A stretch of DNA of 56,241 bases from Desmonostoc geniculatum HA4340-LM1 (GTDB lineage Bacteria; Cyanobacteriota; Cyanobacteriia; Cyanobacteriales; Nostocaceae), in the NCBI GenBank assembly GCA_019359545.1, contig JAHHHB010000036.1, positions 1 to 56,241 on the forward strand, read 5' to 3'. Under the pieces are notes generated by a model. It saw only the letters and a list, made by a program, of their open reading frames with translations, did not search any database and was not told where the DNA came from. Positions 34,820 through 43,980 of this stretch are shown here, piece by piece. A program made the position numbers and the translations under genes. How positions within the stretch are numbered: the first letter of the stretch is position 1; each line of letters starts with the position of its first letter.

Positions 34820-36265
34820 GTGGGAAAACTAAAACTACTAACTAATTCTCTCTCATTGCTGGTGAATCGATTAGTACAAAGCATTACGAGTTTTGTGCTG
34901 ATGGCATCTATAGCTCGCATTCTAGGACCCAATGAATTAGGACGATATATACTAGGATTTAGCTACTATTACATCTTTATGGTGATTGCTTCGCAAGGCT
35001 TAAAAACCTTGCTTACACGAGACTTGTCTCGTAAGCCAGAAGAAATGCCTGTTTACCTGGTGAATGGTACTTTATTGCAGATACTTTTAAGCATTATTGC
35101 TTATATTCTACTGGTCATTTGGGTGTTTCTTTTGCCGTATAATTCTGACACGTCAATCACCTGTTACATCATAGGATTAACAATCATTCCGTTTTCCCTT
35201 TCTAATATTACGGAGGCACTTTTTCAAGCTCAAGAAAAAATGAATATGATTTCTATTTCTACTGTACCAGTCTATGTTCTACGTTTACTGGTGATGATTT
35301 GGTTTATGCAGATGCATTATGGAGTTAATTATTTAGCTGTAATTTTAGTAGTTTCTGAAATCTTAGTTCTTGCGATTGAATGGATTTTGCTAACAAGAGT
35401 AATTAAGCCAAAATGGCAAATTAGAAAAGATTATATATGGCAATTATTCAATCATGCCCGTACTTTTGTACTAATTAATGCAATAGGTGTAATTAGTAGT
35501 AGAATGTCTATTCTCATTATTTCACTAGTAGGAAGTGAGTTGATGGTTGGCCTCTATGGAGTGATCGGGCAATTGATGCTACCATTCACTATAATCTGTG
35601 ATAGCGTATGCATGGCTTCTTTTCCTTCTATGACAAAGGCAGTATCTCAAGAAAGGGGAAAATTTAATCAGATTACTGAAACCGTGATTGAAATGCTTTT
35701 ATGTATGGCATTACCGCTGATAGTTGTTATATTTTTTCTTGGAAGTGACTTAATAAAATTGATTTACGAAGATCCCAGTTTTATTCAAGTAAATCCTGTT
35801 TTGAAAGTAAGTTGCCTATCTTTAATTATATACCCATTTACGCAAACATTTTTTTATGTGCTTTTAGCCAATGGCTTAGAAAAATTTAACCTGATTGAGG
35901 TTGTTGCTACTAATATTGTAGGAGCATTATCAGGTGTAATATTCATCTCACAATATAAACTAATGGGTGCAGCTTTTATGTCATTGGCAATGGGTTTTAC
36001 TACTTTTAGTCTACTCACATATTCTGTGTATAAAAATTTATTTCCGTTACGTTTATGGCGAACAATACCTCGTCCACTGCTGATTACCCTTGGTATGATA
36101 TTAGTATTTTTAACACTACAAAAATTCACGTTAGATTTTAGATTGATTCTGCTTATTGTCTTTTGCTCGTATTGTTTATTTGCTAGTTGTTTGGCAATCC
36201 AGAAATTCGGAGGTATCCAGGCTGTTTGGCTAAGATTATTCAGCAGGAGTTCACACAAAATATAA
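34820..36265 (+). CDS. Wzx-type oligosaccharide flippase
   Basis: The 481-residue protein has about twelve to fourteen hydrophobic segments, as in the polysaccharide transporter (PST/Wzx) family. It starts with LVNRLVQSITSFVLMASIARILGPNELGRYILGFSY in the usual pattern. It would move lipid-linked sugar repeat units from the inner to the outer leaflet of the plasma membrane. The start is GTG. A GT4 gene follows after 65 bases and then a Wzy-like gene, so it is the first gene of an exopolysaccharide operon. The substrate is not known. Confidence 0.9.
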   Translation: MGKLKLLTNSLSLLVNRLVQSITSFVLMASIARILGPNELGRYILGFSYYYIFMVIASQGLKTLLTRDLSRKPEEMPVYLVNGTLLQILLSIIAYILLVIWVFLLPYNSDTSITCYIIGLTIIPFSLSNITEALFQAQEKMNMISISTVPVYVLRLLVMIWFMQMHYGVNYLAVILVVSEILVLAIEWILLTRVIKPKWQIRKDYIWQLFNHARTFVLINAIGVISSRMSILIISLVGSELMVGLYGVIGQLMLPFTIICDSVCMASFPSMTKAVSQERGKFNQITETVIEMLLCMALPLIVVIFFLGSDLIKLIYEDPSFIQVNPVLKVSCLSLIIYPFTQTFFYVLLANGLEKFNLIEVVATNIVGALSGVIFISQYKLMGAAFMSLAMGFTTFSLLTYSVYKNLFPLRLWRTIPRPLLITLGMILVFLTLQKFTLDFRLILLIVFCSYCLFASCLAIQKFGGIQAVWLRLFSRSSHKI

Positions 36266-36330
36266 AAGTTGAAAATATTAAAACTGTTAAATGTCGATTC
36301 CCAAAATATTTATTGCATTAAACCCTATTT

Positions 36331-37434
36331 ATGATCAAGGTTGCTCTAGTACATTTTTGCTTTGAAGACTACACAATTGAATTAGCCAACAACCTAGTTA
36401 AGTATGTTGATTTAACGTTAATTCATCCGGAAAAAATCTCAGGTGTCTGCCGTAAAGATCTTAATTCAAATATTCGCGTAATTACCTTCAAAAAACCAAG
36501 GATGCGCGATCCACGAAACTTGTTATCTATGGGTTTGATGATGAATATTATCAAAGACATACAGGTAGATGTTTTACATGTGCAGGAAACCAACGATCCT
36601 TGGTACGACTGGACGTTGTTACTCAACAAAATGCCACCACTAGTTACAACTATCCATGATGTTTTCCGTCACCCTGGCGATCGCAAAGCTGTATTCGGTT
36701 CAGAGTATACCAGGCGTATTGCCTTCTACCGTTCACAAAAATTGATTGTTCATACACATGAGCTACAAAAGGTTCTAACTGAAAAGTTTAATGTACCTCA
36801 AGAGCGAGTAAATGTTTTACCTCATGGGGAACTTGGTAGTTTGTACAAACGTCGTTCAAGTCCAAATAGTCAATTGCGGGAACCATATACATTGCTATTT
36901 TTTGGACGCATCTGGCCTTATAAAGGATTGAGATATTTACTTGAGGCTATGCCTTTAATTGCTGAGCAGATCTCTGAAGTAAAGCTGATTATTGCTGGAC
37001 GAGGAGAGAATATAAAGCAATATTTTCCTGATGGTTATGATGAAAAACGTTACGAAATCATCAATGACTTCATCCCTCTTGAAAAAGTAAGTAATTTATT
37101 TCAACGTAGTACAATAACAGTTCTGCCATATATTGAAGCCTCTCAAAGTGGTGTAGCAGCCTTATCTTATGGAATGGGAAGCCTGGTTGTAGCCTCTGAA
37201 GTGGGTGGGTTGAGTGAGATAGTTCATCATCAAAAAGATGGTTTGTTAGTTCCACCACGTGATGTCCGATCTCTTGCTGATGCAATTATCTCTTTGCTGA
37301 GCGATCGCGACTTGCAACAACGTATGCGAAGTGCTGCACTAGCTAGGTGTCAGCAAGATTTAAATTGGCTAAATATTGCCGTCCAAACAGTGGAAGTTTA
37401 TCAACAAATTATCGAGGCAAAGAAAATGCCATAA
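36331..37434 (+). CDS. Glycosyltransferase family 4
   Basis: The 367-residue GT-B enzyme has an N-terminal Rossmann domain (LVHFCFEDYTIELANNL) and the C-terminal nucleotide-sugar-binding domain. There the words FFGRIWPYKGLRYLLEA, LIIAGRGENI, LPYIEASQSGVAALSYGMG and SEVGGLSEIV match GT4 enzymes, including the EX7E-like motif region. It adds a sugar to the growing lipid-linked unit on the cytosolic side. It lies between the flippase gene and the Wzy-like gene on the same strand with short gaps, so it belongs to the same operon. The sugar donor cannot be predicted. Confidence 0.93.
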   Translation: MIKVALVHFCFEDYTIELANNLVKYVDLTLIHPEKISGVCRKDLNSNIRVITFKKPRMRDPRNLLSMGLMMNIIKDIQVDVLHVQETNDPWYDWTLLLNKMPPLVTTIHDVFRHPGDRKAVFGSEYTRRIAFYRSQKLIVHTHELQKVLTEKFNVPQERVNVLPHGELGSLYKRRSSPNSQLREPYTLLFFGRIWPYKGLRYLLEAMPLIAEQISEVKLIIAGRGENIKQYFPDGYDEKRYEIINDFIPLEKVSNLFQRSTITVLPYIEASQSGVAALSYGMGSLVVASEVGGLSEIVHHQKDGLLVPPRDVRSLADAIISLLSDRDLQQRMRSAALARCQQDLNWLNIAVQTVEVYQQIIEAKKMP

Positions 37435-37470
37435 ATTAGGACAATAAATATTTATCAATTTATTAATAAT

Positions 37471-38709
37471 ATGAGAAAACTACTAATTTATTCTGAGTAT
37501 GGATTCACAGTTGCATCTTTGCTGGTTTATGCAGGCGCTGTTATAACTCTTGTACTTTCAGGAGGAGCGCTACAGCAGGATCATGTAGAGTATGATAACT
37601 CCTTGACTAGAATCGCTTATTTAATAATATACGCAATTACATTACTTCTATTAGTCTTGCGTTGGAAAAAAACTATTTCTATTCTGATTAAAGGGTTTTT
37701 GTTTTATCCAATATTCATATTGGCAGCTATTTCTATTATTTGGTCGGCTGATGCCTCAGCAACATTAAAAAGTAGTTTCTCCCTTATCAGTTCTAGCTTA
37801 TTTGGCATGTACTTTGCCTCTCGATACAGTTTAAAACAACAATTACAATTAGTTGCTTGGACTTTTGGAATCATTATAATACTCAGTATTATTTTTGCTA
37901 TAGTATTGCCTCAATACGGAATACAAGCTGACCCTGGCTCATCAAAGTGGCGTGGAGTATTCACTCATAAAAACGGTCTAGGGGCAAGGATGGTCACTAG
38001 CAGTATAGTTTTTTTTATCCTTGGATATCAAAATAGAGGACATAGGCAGCGTTGGCTTTTATGGTTGGGTTTTAGCTTTTCAATACTCCTCTTGCTCCTT
38101 TCTTCCTCAACTTCATCTCTGATCATTTTGCTAATTATGATCGTGTTATTTTTTGCTTTTCAAGTTTCCCGTTGGTCATACCAGCTGATGGTACCAACCC
38201 TCATAATAATGACAACCATAAGTCAAATTTTATATTTTTGGTTGTCTAATAGTGCTGATGCCCTGTTGACTGGAATCGGTAAAGATCCAACACTAACGGG
38301 TCGAACAGATTTGTGGCCCCTAGTGATGGATATGATTTGGAAACGTCCTTGGCTTGGTTATGGTTTTGGTGCATTCTGGCAAGGATGGGATGGTGAATCT
38401 GCCTATATCTGGCTTAATTCAGGATGGCTGCCAAGCCACGCTCACAGTGGTTATTTGACCATATGTTTGGATCTGGGGTTTTTAGGGTTGGGGCTATTCT
38501 TCTTAGGATTTTGGCGCAGTTATCTGCAAGGAGTGAGGTGGGTACGTATTAGTAAAACAGCATCCGATATTTGGCCAGTTATTCACATGACATATATAGT
38601 TTCGGCTAGCTTTACTGAATCTGCCTTGCTGGAATCGAATTCTTTTAATTGGATACTCTATGTGGCAGCATGTTTATCACTCAAAATGGTACATTCAGCA
38701 AAATTTTAA
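37471..38709 (+). CDS. O-antigen ligase / Wzy-type polymerase family protein
   Basis: The 412-residue protein has about eleven hydrophobic segments and a large outside loop typical of the Wzy_C family. The loop contains GRTDLWPLVMDMIWKRPWLGYGFGAFW and, after it, SHAHSGYLTICLDLGFLG, the usual His-containing motif. In a cluster with a flippase and a Wzc-type kinase, the likely job is polymerising repeat units on the outer face of the membrane. Ligation to an acceptor is the alternative. It is 36 bases after the GT4 gene. Confidence 0.9.
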   Translation: MRKLLIYSEYGFTVASLLVYAGAVITLVLSGGALQQDHVEYDNSLTRIAYLIIYAITLLLLVLRWKKTISILIKGFLFYPIFILAAISIIWSADASATLKSSFSLISSSLFGMYFASRYSLKQQLQLVAWTFGIIIILSIIFAIVLPQYGIQADPGSSKWRGVFTHKNGLGARMVTSSIVFFILGYQNRGHRQRWLLWLGFSFSILLLLLSSSTSSLIILLIMIVLFFAFQVSRWSYQLMVPTLIIMTTISQILYFWLSNSADALLTGIGKDPTLTGRTDLWPLVMDMIWKRPWLGYGFGAFWQGWDGESAYIWLNSGWLPSHAHSGYLTICLDLGFLGLGLFFLGFWRSYLQGVRWVRISKTASDIWPVIHMTYIVSASFTESALLESNSFNWILYVAACLSLKMVHSAKF

Positions 38710-38927
38710 GTATATAAAGTATAGGAAATCATACTAGGCATTCAGTATTTAGCTATGCTAAACTAAATCTATTGCAAGGTATAAAAATCTTGTTGGAAGA
38801 CCAACCTTGACATGATTTACCAACACTTATAGTCAAGAAAGCGTATATCAAGACTTTAGCAGTAAAAGTACGCCAAAATATGAATAAATTTGCAAATCAC
38901 GTAATTTATACTGTTACATGCTTGTAG

Positions 38928-38958
38928 AGTATATACTAAATGTAAAATAGTATATAGT
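38928..38958. promoter_or_regulatory. Inverted repeat upstream of the tyrosine-kinase gene
   Basis: AGTATATACTA (38928-38938) and TAGTATATAGT (38948-38958) form an inverted repeat with one mismatch and 9 bases between, about 95 bases before the start of the Wzc-type gene. The gap after the Wzy-like gene is 342 bases, so a separate promoter with an operator here is reasonable. The regulator is not known. Confidence 0.35.
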
Positions 38959-39051
38959 GTTAGTACTTTTAATTAAAATTGGTGTAGTTTCTCTCAGTCT
39001 CAGTACATACATATTGAAATTATCCCTTAAAACCTGCAATTGTGAAGATTT

Positions 39052-41280
39052 ATGTCAGAAAAATCTATGGAATCTAGAGAATCTATCGATTTAGACCTCA
39101 GTCGTTACTTATCGATATTGAAACGATGGTGGATTCCTGGTGTCAGCGTATTTGTGGCTACAGTAATCCTGAGTGCTATAGCTACAAAATTTATCAAGCC
39201 ATCCTATGAAGCAGAGGGAAAACTCTTATTCAAAACTCCCTCTTTTAAGGTTGCAGGATCTAATCTTGTGCCTAGTTATTCCGAAGGAGGAGACTCAGGA
39301 GATTTGAAATCCCTGGTAGCAACTCAAAATCCTATAAGCACTCAGATAGAGGTCATTTCTTCGCCTCCTTTATTGCAGCAAACAATAGACAAACTACAGC
39401 TCAAGGATAAGGAAGGTAAACCTCTAGAAATAGAAGCGCTACAAAAATCCCTTACCCTCAAAATTATTGGTGGGACAGATGTATTACGAATTACTCATGC
39501 CAGCAGTAATCCGGAAGAAGCAGCGGCAGTAATCAACACAATCATGAGTCTTTATTTAGAGAATGATATTCTGACGAATCGCTCTGAGGCAGCAGCAACT
39601 CGTCAATTTATGGCCAAGCAGCTTCCTAAAACTCAAGCCGCTGTTAACAATGCAGAAGTAGCACTACGTATATTTAAACAGAAGTATCGAATTGCAGATT
39701 TATCAGAGGAGACAAAATCAGCAGTTAACATTATTGGGAATCTAGACAGTGAGATTAACACTGTTCAAGCGCAACTGGATGAAGTTAACGCTCAAACCAA
39801 TGAACTGCGTCAGAAAGTGAATCTAAATTCCCAGCAGGCGATGGCAGTGAGTGCCCTAAGTCAGTCACCTGCTGTACAGGGAATTCTTACACAACTTCAA
39901 GACGTTGATCGGCAGTTAGCGAGTGAGCGCAGTCGCTTTCAAGATGACAACCCCGTAATTGTTAATCTTGAAGCAAAAAAAGCCAGCTTAAAAAACCTGC
40001 TACAGCAGCAAATTCCTCAGACTATCGGCAATCAAACAGAAGTTCCACAGAACCTATTGCAGATTGGAGAACTCAGACAAAGCCTGATCCAAAATTTTCT
40101 GCAATCAGAAGTGCAACGCTTTGGCTTAGCCAAAAGACTCTCCTCTCTGTATAATTCTCGTTCTAGCTACGAACAACGCGTTAAGATCATACCCCAGTTG
40201 ATACAAAATCAGCGGGAGTTAGAACGGAAACTTGAAGTCGCAGAATCGACATACCAAACTTTATTGAAAAAGGTTCAAGAATTACAGCTAGTTGAGAATA
40301 CAAATACAGCCAGTTCGCGGATTATTGCTCAGGCTTTAGTACCTAAAGAATCAGTAAAAACTAAACAACTGCTTGTTTTGGTGGTAGGAGTTATGCTCGG
40401 TTTATTTTTGGGCACTACAACTATTCTTTTCTTGGGTATGAGAGATAGATCTCTGAAAACACTTAAGGAAGTCAGAGATGTGTTTAGATATACGTTACTG
40501 GGAATTATTCCCTTGTCTGTTAAAAAAGTTCGCTCTAGTTATTCAAGAACAGAATCAATAACTCAAAAAATTGCTGTCAGAGATACGCCTTACTCGTTAA
40601 CGAGTGAAATGTATCGAATGATTCAAGCCAATCTGAAATTCTTGAGTTCAGATCAGGTACTCAAAACTATCGTAGTGACTAGTGCAGTTCCTAAAGAAGG
40701 CAAGTCTACAGTTTCAGCTAATTTAGCAGCTGCAATAGCTCAATTAGGGCGTAAAGTTTTACTAATCGATGCAGATATGCGAGTTCCTTCTCAGCATCAC
40801 CTCTGGGAACTAACTAATGTAGTTGGTCTGAGTGAGGTTCTTGTAGATCAAGCTGAATTTGACATTGCTGTATCTAAGGTAATGGATAACCTTGATATTT
40901 TAACTGCTGGAGTTAGACCTCCGAACCCGCTTGCTTTGCTTGATTCAAAACGCATGGCATCACTAATTGAAAATTTTTCATCTCAATATCACTATGACTT
41001 TGTAATTATTGACGCACCTCCCCTGCTTTTAGCAGCCGATGCTTTGACTCTAAGCCAAATGACTGATGGGATTTTATTAGTGGCTCGACCTGGAGTAATT
41101 GATTCTAATAGTGCTAAGGCTGCTCAAGAGATGTTAGAAAGATCTAACTATAATGTCTTAGGTTTAGTCGTAAATGGAATTATTGATAAAAATGAGTCTA
41201 GTAGTTATTTAGATCATGAACACGAATATTTTCAACCAAGAGAGTTGACAAAAGAGTTTAAGGGACTTGCAAAAAAATAA
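39052..41280 (+). CDS. Wzc-type polysaccharide co-polymerase with BY-kinase domain
   Basis: The 742-residue protein has an N-terminal Wzz domain (about residues 15-110) with a first membrane helix (WIPGVSVFVATVILSAIA) and a long coiled-coil periplasmic region (about 180-420). A second membrane helix (LLVLVVGVMLGLFLGTTTILF) leads to a cytosolic tyrosine autokinase domain. Walker A is SAVPKEGKST (544-553), Walker A' has Asp573 and Asp575 (LLIDADM), and Walker B is VIIDAPP (Asp654). The C-terminal tyrosine cluster is short, with only two Tyr (YLDHEHEYF). Such kinases set chain length and export of capsule or exopolysaccharide together with Wza. It belongs to the cluster beginning at 34820. Confidence 0.95.
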   Translation: MSEKSMESRESIDLDLSRYLSILKRWWIPGVSVFVATVILSAIATKFIKPSYEAEGKLLFKTPSFKVAGSNLVPSYSEGGDSGDLKSLVATQNPISTQIEVISSPPLLQQTIDKLQLKDKEGKPLEIEALQKSLTLKIIGGTDVLRITHASSNPEEAAAVINTIMSLYLENDILTNRSEAAATRQFMAKQLPKTQAAVNNAEVALRIFKQKYRIADLSEETKSAVNIIGNLDSEINTVQAQLDEVNAQTNELRQKVNLNSQQAMAVSALSQSPAVQGILTQLQDVDRQLASERSRFQDDNPVIVNLEAKKASLKNLLQQQIPQTIGNQTEVPQNLLQIGELRQSLIQNFLQSEVQRFGLAKRLSSLYNSRSSYEQRVKIIPQLIQNQRELERKLEVAESTYQTLLKKVQELQLVENTNTASSRIIAQALVPKESVKTKQLLVLVVGVMLGLFLGTTTILFLGMRDRSLKTLKEVRDVFRYTLLGIIPLSVKKVRSSYSRTESITQKIAVRDTPYSLTSEMYRMIQANLKFLSSDQVLKTIVVTSAVPKEGKSTVSANLAAAIAQLGRKVLLIDADMRVPSQHHLWELTNVVGLSEVLVDQAEFDIAVSKVMDNLDILTAGVRPPNPLALLDSKRMASLIENFSSQYHYDFVIIDAPPLLLAADALTLSQMTDGILLVARPGVIDSNSAKAAQEMLERSNYNVLGLVVNGIIDKNESSSYLDHEHEYFQPRELTKEFKGLAKK

Positions 41281-41540
41281 AACCTCAGTTTAGGGTCTAC
41301 TCCAATAGATTTAAATAAACCATTTACTAAAACTATTTAGTAAAGCCTTCTATTTTTAGATTTTTGGCTTGCTTGGACGAACAATTTCTTAAAACCAGGT
41401 TTGTCAGATTTATAAAGCTAGCCGCGATTCGCTGTGTCACCGTACCCCTTCTCTTAAGCAAGCTACGGGTAAGGTCTTGTAGAGAGGGTCTGAATATTGG
41501 TTTAAAACCTTGCCCCTTGTGGGCGAAACAAAATTAAAGC

Positions 41541-41578
41541 TTCGGCTTCGCTAACCGTTAAAGCTGAGCGAAGCCGAA
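41541..41578. terminator. Hairpin after the exopolysaccharide operon
   Basis: TTCGGCTTCGCT (41541-41552) pairs perfectly with AGCGAAGCCGAA (41567-41578). The interior repeats AACCGTTA, also found just after the stem. A T-rich tail (GATTTTTC) begins at 41588. It may stop transcripts from both directions. Confidence 0.5.
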
Positions 41579-41602
41579 CCGTTAATAGATTTTTCAATAT
41601 TT

Positions 41603-41632
41603 AATACTCCATTCGTTCATGAGTGGAGTATT
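41603..41632. terminator. Second hairpin between the kinase and beta-helix genes
   Basis: AATACTCCA (41603-41611) pairs with TGGAGTATT (41624-41632) across a 12-nt loop. It follows the hairpin at 41541-41578, so the convergent genes are separated by two stem-loops. Confidence 0.45.
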
Positions 41633-41768
41633 CGGAACAGGGCTTAGGCAAGTGCTGAGCAACGAAAAAGATCAAGGAATAAAGAGTGAGTTAAAAAAAC
41701 GGGCTGTAGACAAAAGCTCTGCATAAATCAGGGTTTTGCCATACAACCCAATTTCATCCTGTTAACTA

Positions 41769-43148
41769 CTACTGGATTTCGTATGCTCCTCTATCAGGTG
41801 CTGAACCCCTCACACGAGGGTTGCCCAGAAAATCAGTTGTCAAACCACTCCATCTCAAACCACTATTGATTGCCGGACTCGTCGATTTCACTCTAAAGTC
41901 ACCACCTGAGGGATTAACAAACTGTGGATCTGCAATAATATCGCGAGGTCCCATAACATTGACTGGGGAACCCTTGGAATAAATATTGTAGTCATAGACG
42001 ACATTGGTATTCTTCACGTTGCTGTTCAGATCATAATTACTCAAACCATACATAATGTTATTGAAAATTTTGACATCAGATGAATAACCAGCATATATTT
42101 CCCCCTTCTTTTTAAGTTCTCGAGTTCCCTGATTCCTATATGCCGTGTTGTTGACAATATCTACACGGTTACTATCGTGGCTATGAATACCTGAACCGCC
42201 ATTATTGTAGGTGATATTGTTTGCAACTAAAACTCGTCCTGTATATCCTTTTGAACTATCGATAATAATGCCATTACCGTCCGCGAGAGTCCCAGATTTA
42301 TGCCAGGGAATATACATTCGATTGTTGTAAGTCCTATTATTAGTCACGAAAATCTTATATCCCTGATTGTTGTCATGATTCCGATTATTCAGTAAGGTAA
42401 TGCCACTAGTACCAAAGGGTGAGTACCAGGAGGTATTATACGCAATGTTATTACTGATCGTCAGATAATCACTCTGCATTGCTGAGATACCTGCTCCTGG
42501 ACAATCGTGTATTTTGTTGTTCAAAATATTGATGTGATGAGAATTACCCGATCGTCCGTTAATGGTTATGCAGTTTCCGCTTGTAAGCGGATTTGATAAG
42601 TTATACTTCTGGGTTAGTGCATAAGCAAGGGTTACATTCGGAGTGTTCCCTATAACCTCCAGCCCGTTCACCTCAATATATGAAGCTCCACTTGAAACCA
42701 CGATACCATGCCATGTATTGTGGCGAATTTTGGGGAAATGCCCAGGGTATGCTTTAAATTTAATCCATGCATTTGCAGTTCCAGAACGTTTAATATCTAG
42801 TACAGCTCCACGTCCAGGTGCATTGGTATATTCCCCGTTCATGAGGAGTACCGTATCCCCGGGTTTGGTAAGGTCGGACGCTCTTTGAGGTGTTCTAAAC
42901 GCTGATGAAATAGTGAGTCCGCTATTTCTGTCATTGCCGCTACCACTAACATAATATGTTGTCGGAGCAGCCGTAATAGCACTGATTAGCTTGCGGTTGG
43001 GTAATTTGTTTTCTTGAACAGTAGATGACTGACGAACGTCTGTAACTAGAGACTCTGTTATTTTCTGTCCTTGAAGCACACCAGTTAGTGCCCAGGGAAG
43101 TACAACAGATGCACTCAAACTGAGAAAACTCAAACCATGAATCATCAT
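41769..43148 (-). CDS. Secreted right-handed parallel beta-helix protein
   Basis: After an N-terminal signal-like segment (GLSFLSLSASVVLPWALTG), the 459-residue protein has YYVSGSGNDRNSGLT. This is the typical entry to a pectate-lyase-like beta-helix. Repeats of the PbH1 type follow, such as ITINGRSGNSHHINILNNKI, DYLTISNNIAYN and GRVLVANNITYN. The C-terminus ends with DFLGNPRVRGSAPDRGAYE, common in bacterial beta-helix proteins. Such proteins are lyases, epimerases or binding proteins acting on polysaccharides. Its place between the Wzc-type and Wza-type genes supports a role on the exported polysaccharide. No catalytic residues can be assigned with confidence. Confidence 0.85.
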   Translation of the reverse strand: MMIHGLSFLSLSASVVLPWALTGVLQGQKITESLVTDVRQSSTVQENKLPNRKLISAITAAPTTYYVSGSGNDRNSGLTISSAFRTPQRASDLTKPGDTVLLMNGEYTNAPGRGAVLDIKRSGTANAWIKFKAYPGHFPKIRHNTWHGIVVSSGASYIEVNGLEVIGNTPNVTLAYALTQKYNLSNPLTSGNCITINGRSGNSHHINILNNKIHDCPGAGISAMQSDYLTISNNIAYNTSWYSPFGTSGITLLNNRNHDNNQGYKIFVTNNRTYNNRMYIPWHKSGTLADGNGIIIDSSKGYTGRVLVANNITYNNGGSGIHSHDSNRVDIVNNTAYRNQGTRELKKKGEIYAGYSSDVKIFNNIMYGLSNYDLNSNVKNTNVVYDYNIYSKGSPVNVMGPRDIIADPQFVNPSGGDFRVKSTSPAINSGLRWSGLTTDFLGNPRVRGSAPDRGAYEIQ

Positions 43149-43527
43149 AGGAAAAAAAGGTTATGTTGCAAAAACTGAACTGTCAACGGTTACTAACTCT
43201 AGCCTTAGTAAGTAACTCAGTATTCGATACGGTCGTATAACTGCCGTTTGTAAGTTTATACACGATTTTTTCGGTTTACACCTGCGAATTTACGCGTAAA
43301 TATCGTTTAAATGCTTTTTGAGATTGTGTTCCAAAAATTGGTAAAACTGTAGTAAAAATACTGAAGGTAAATCATCAGTATTCAGAATTAGCCTTTTAAT
43401 GGACACTAAGCATCCGTACAAATGGCGTCATTTCCAATTCGACATCATTCTACTGTGTATATGCGGGATCTGTAGTTAAGATAGTGTATCTCTGATCAAT
43501 CAGTTAATTTACTTTAAGAATACTTAT

Positions 43528-43546
43528 GATAATAAGAATCATCATC
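43528..43546. promoter_or_regulatory. Fur-box-like sequence 1
   Basis: GATAATAAGAATCATCATC matches the 19-bp Fur consensus GATAATGATAATCATTATC at 16 of 19 positions. It lies in the intergenic region upstream of the beta-helix gene. Fur represses iron-uptake genes in cyanobacteria; no such gene is in view. Confidence 0.5.
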
Positions 43547-43591
43547 TGAATAAAAACAAGGCAGAGACGACTATTAATCGCATCTGCTTCT

Positions 43592-43610
43592 GAAAGATTC
43601 TCATTATCAT
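43592..43610. promoter_or_regulatory. Fur-box-like sequence 2
   Basis: Read on the minus strand, the sequence matches the Fur consensus at 14 of 19 positions (GATAATGAGAATC at its start). Its core is nearly the exact inverse of site 1 (14 of 15 between 43526-43540 and 43596-43610), so the pair could also form a hairpin. Confidence 0.4.
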
Positions 43611-43980
43611 ATGAATTCCAAGTAACTACAATCAGCTTTCAAAAAGCCGAACAATGCAGATTGGGAATTTTCAGTAATATCCGTAGGCTCTAGAATATTT
43701 GTCAATGAGTAATATTACTCAAGGGTATGAAAAACTTTGTTTTATAATCGAGTTTCTTCTCAAGGAATCGATACCCAAGTCCAGCCAATTGTATAACTTA
43801 CTCTTGTCTTGCCTTCGTGAGTCTATGGTTGTTTTCTGTTAATTCTTGACTATTGAACCTGAACTCATGGCTTGATTATGGTAAGGCACTTGGTTTTCTC
43901 GCAGTCGATATCTGACGATCATGCGATTATGGGGACGAGAAAGGTTGAGCAACGCCCCCAATTAGTATCTGTCTGTTAAA

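Larger units (their letters stand above)
43149..43980. other. Intergenic region holding Fur-like sites
   Basis: No gene is supported in these 832 bases between two minus-strand genes. The stretch should hold the promoter of the beta-helix gene. Two Fur-box-like words lie at 43528-43546 and 43592-43610, about 380-460 bases before that gene. A small RNA or a lost iron-related gene could explain their place. Confidence 0.45.
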
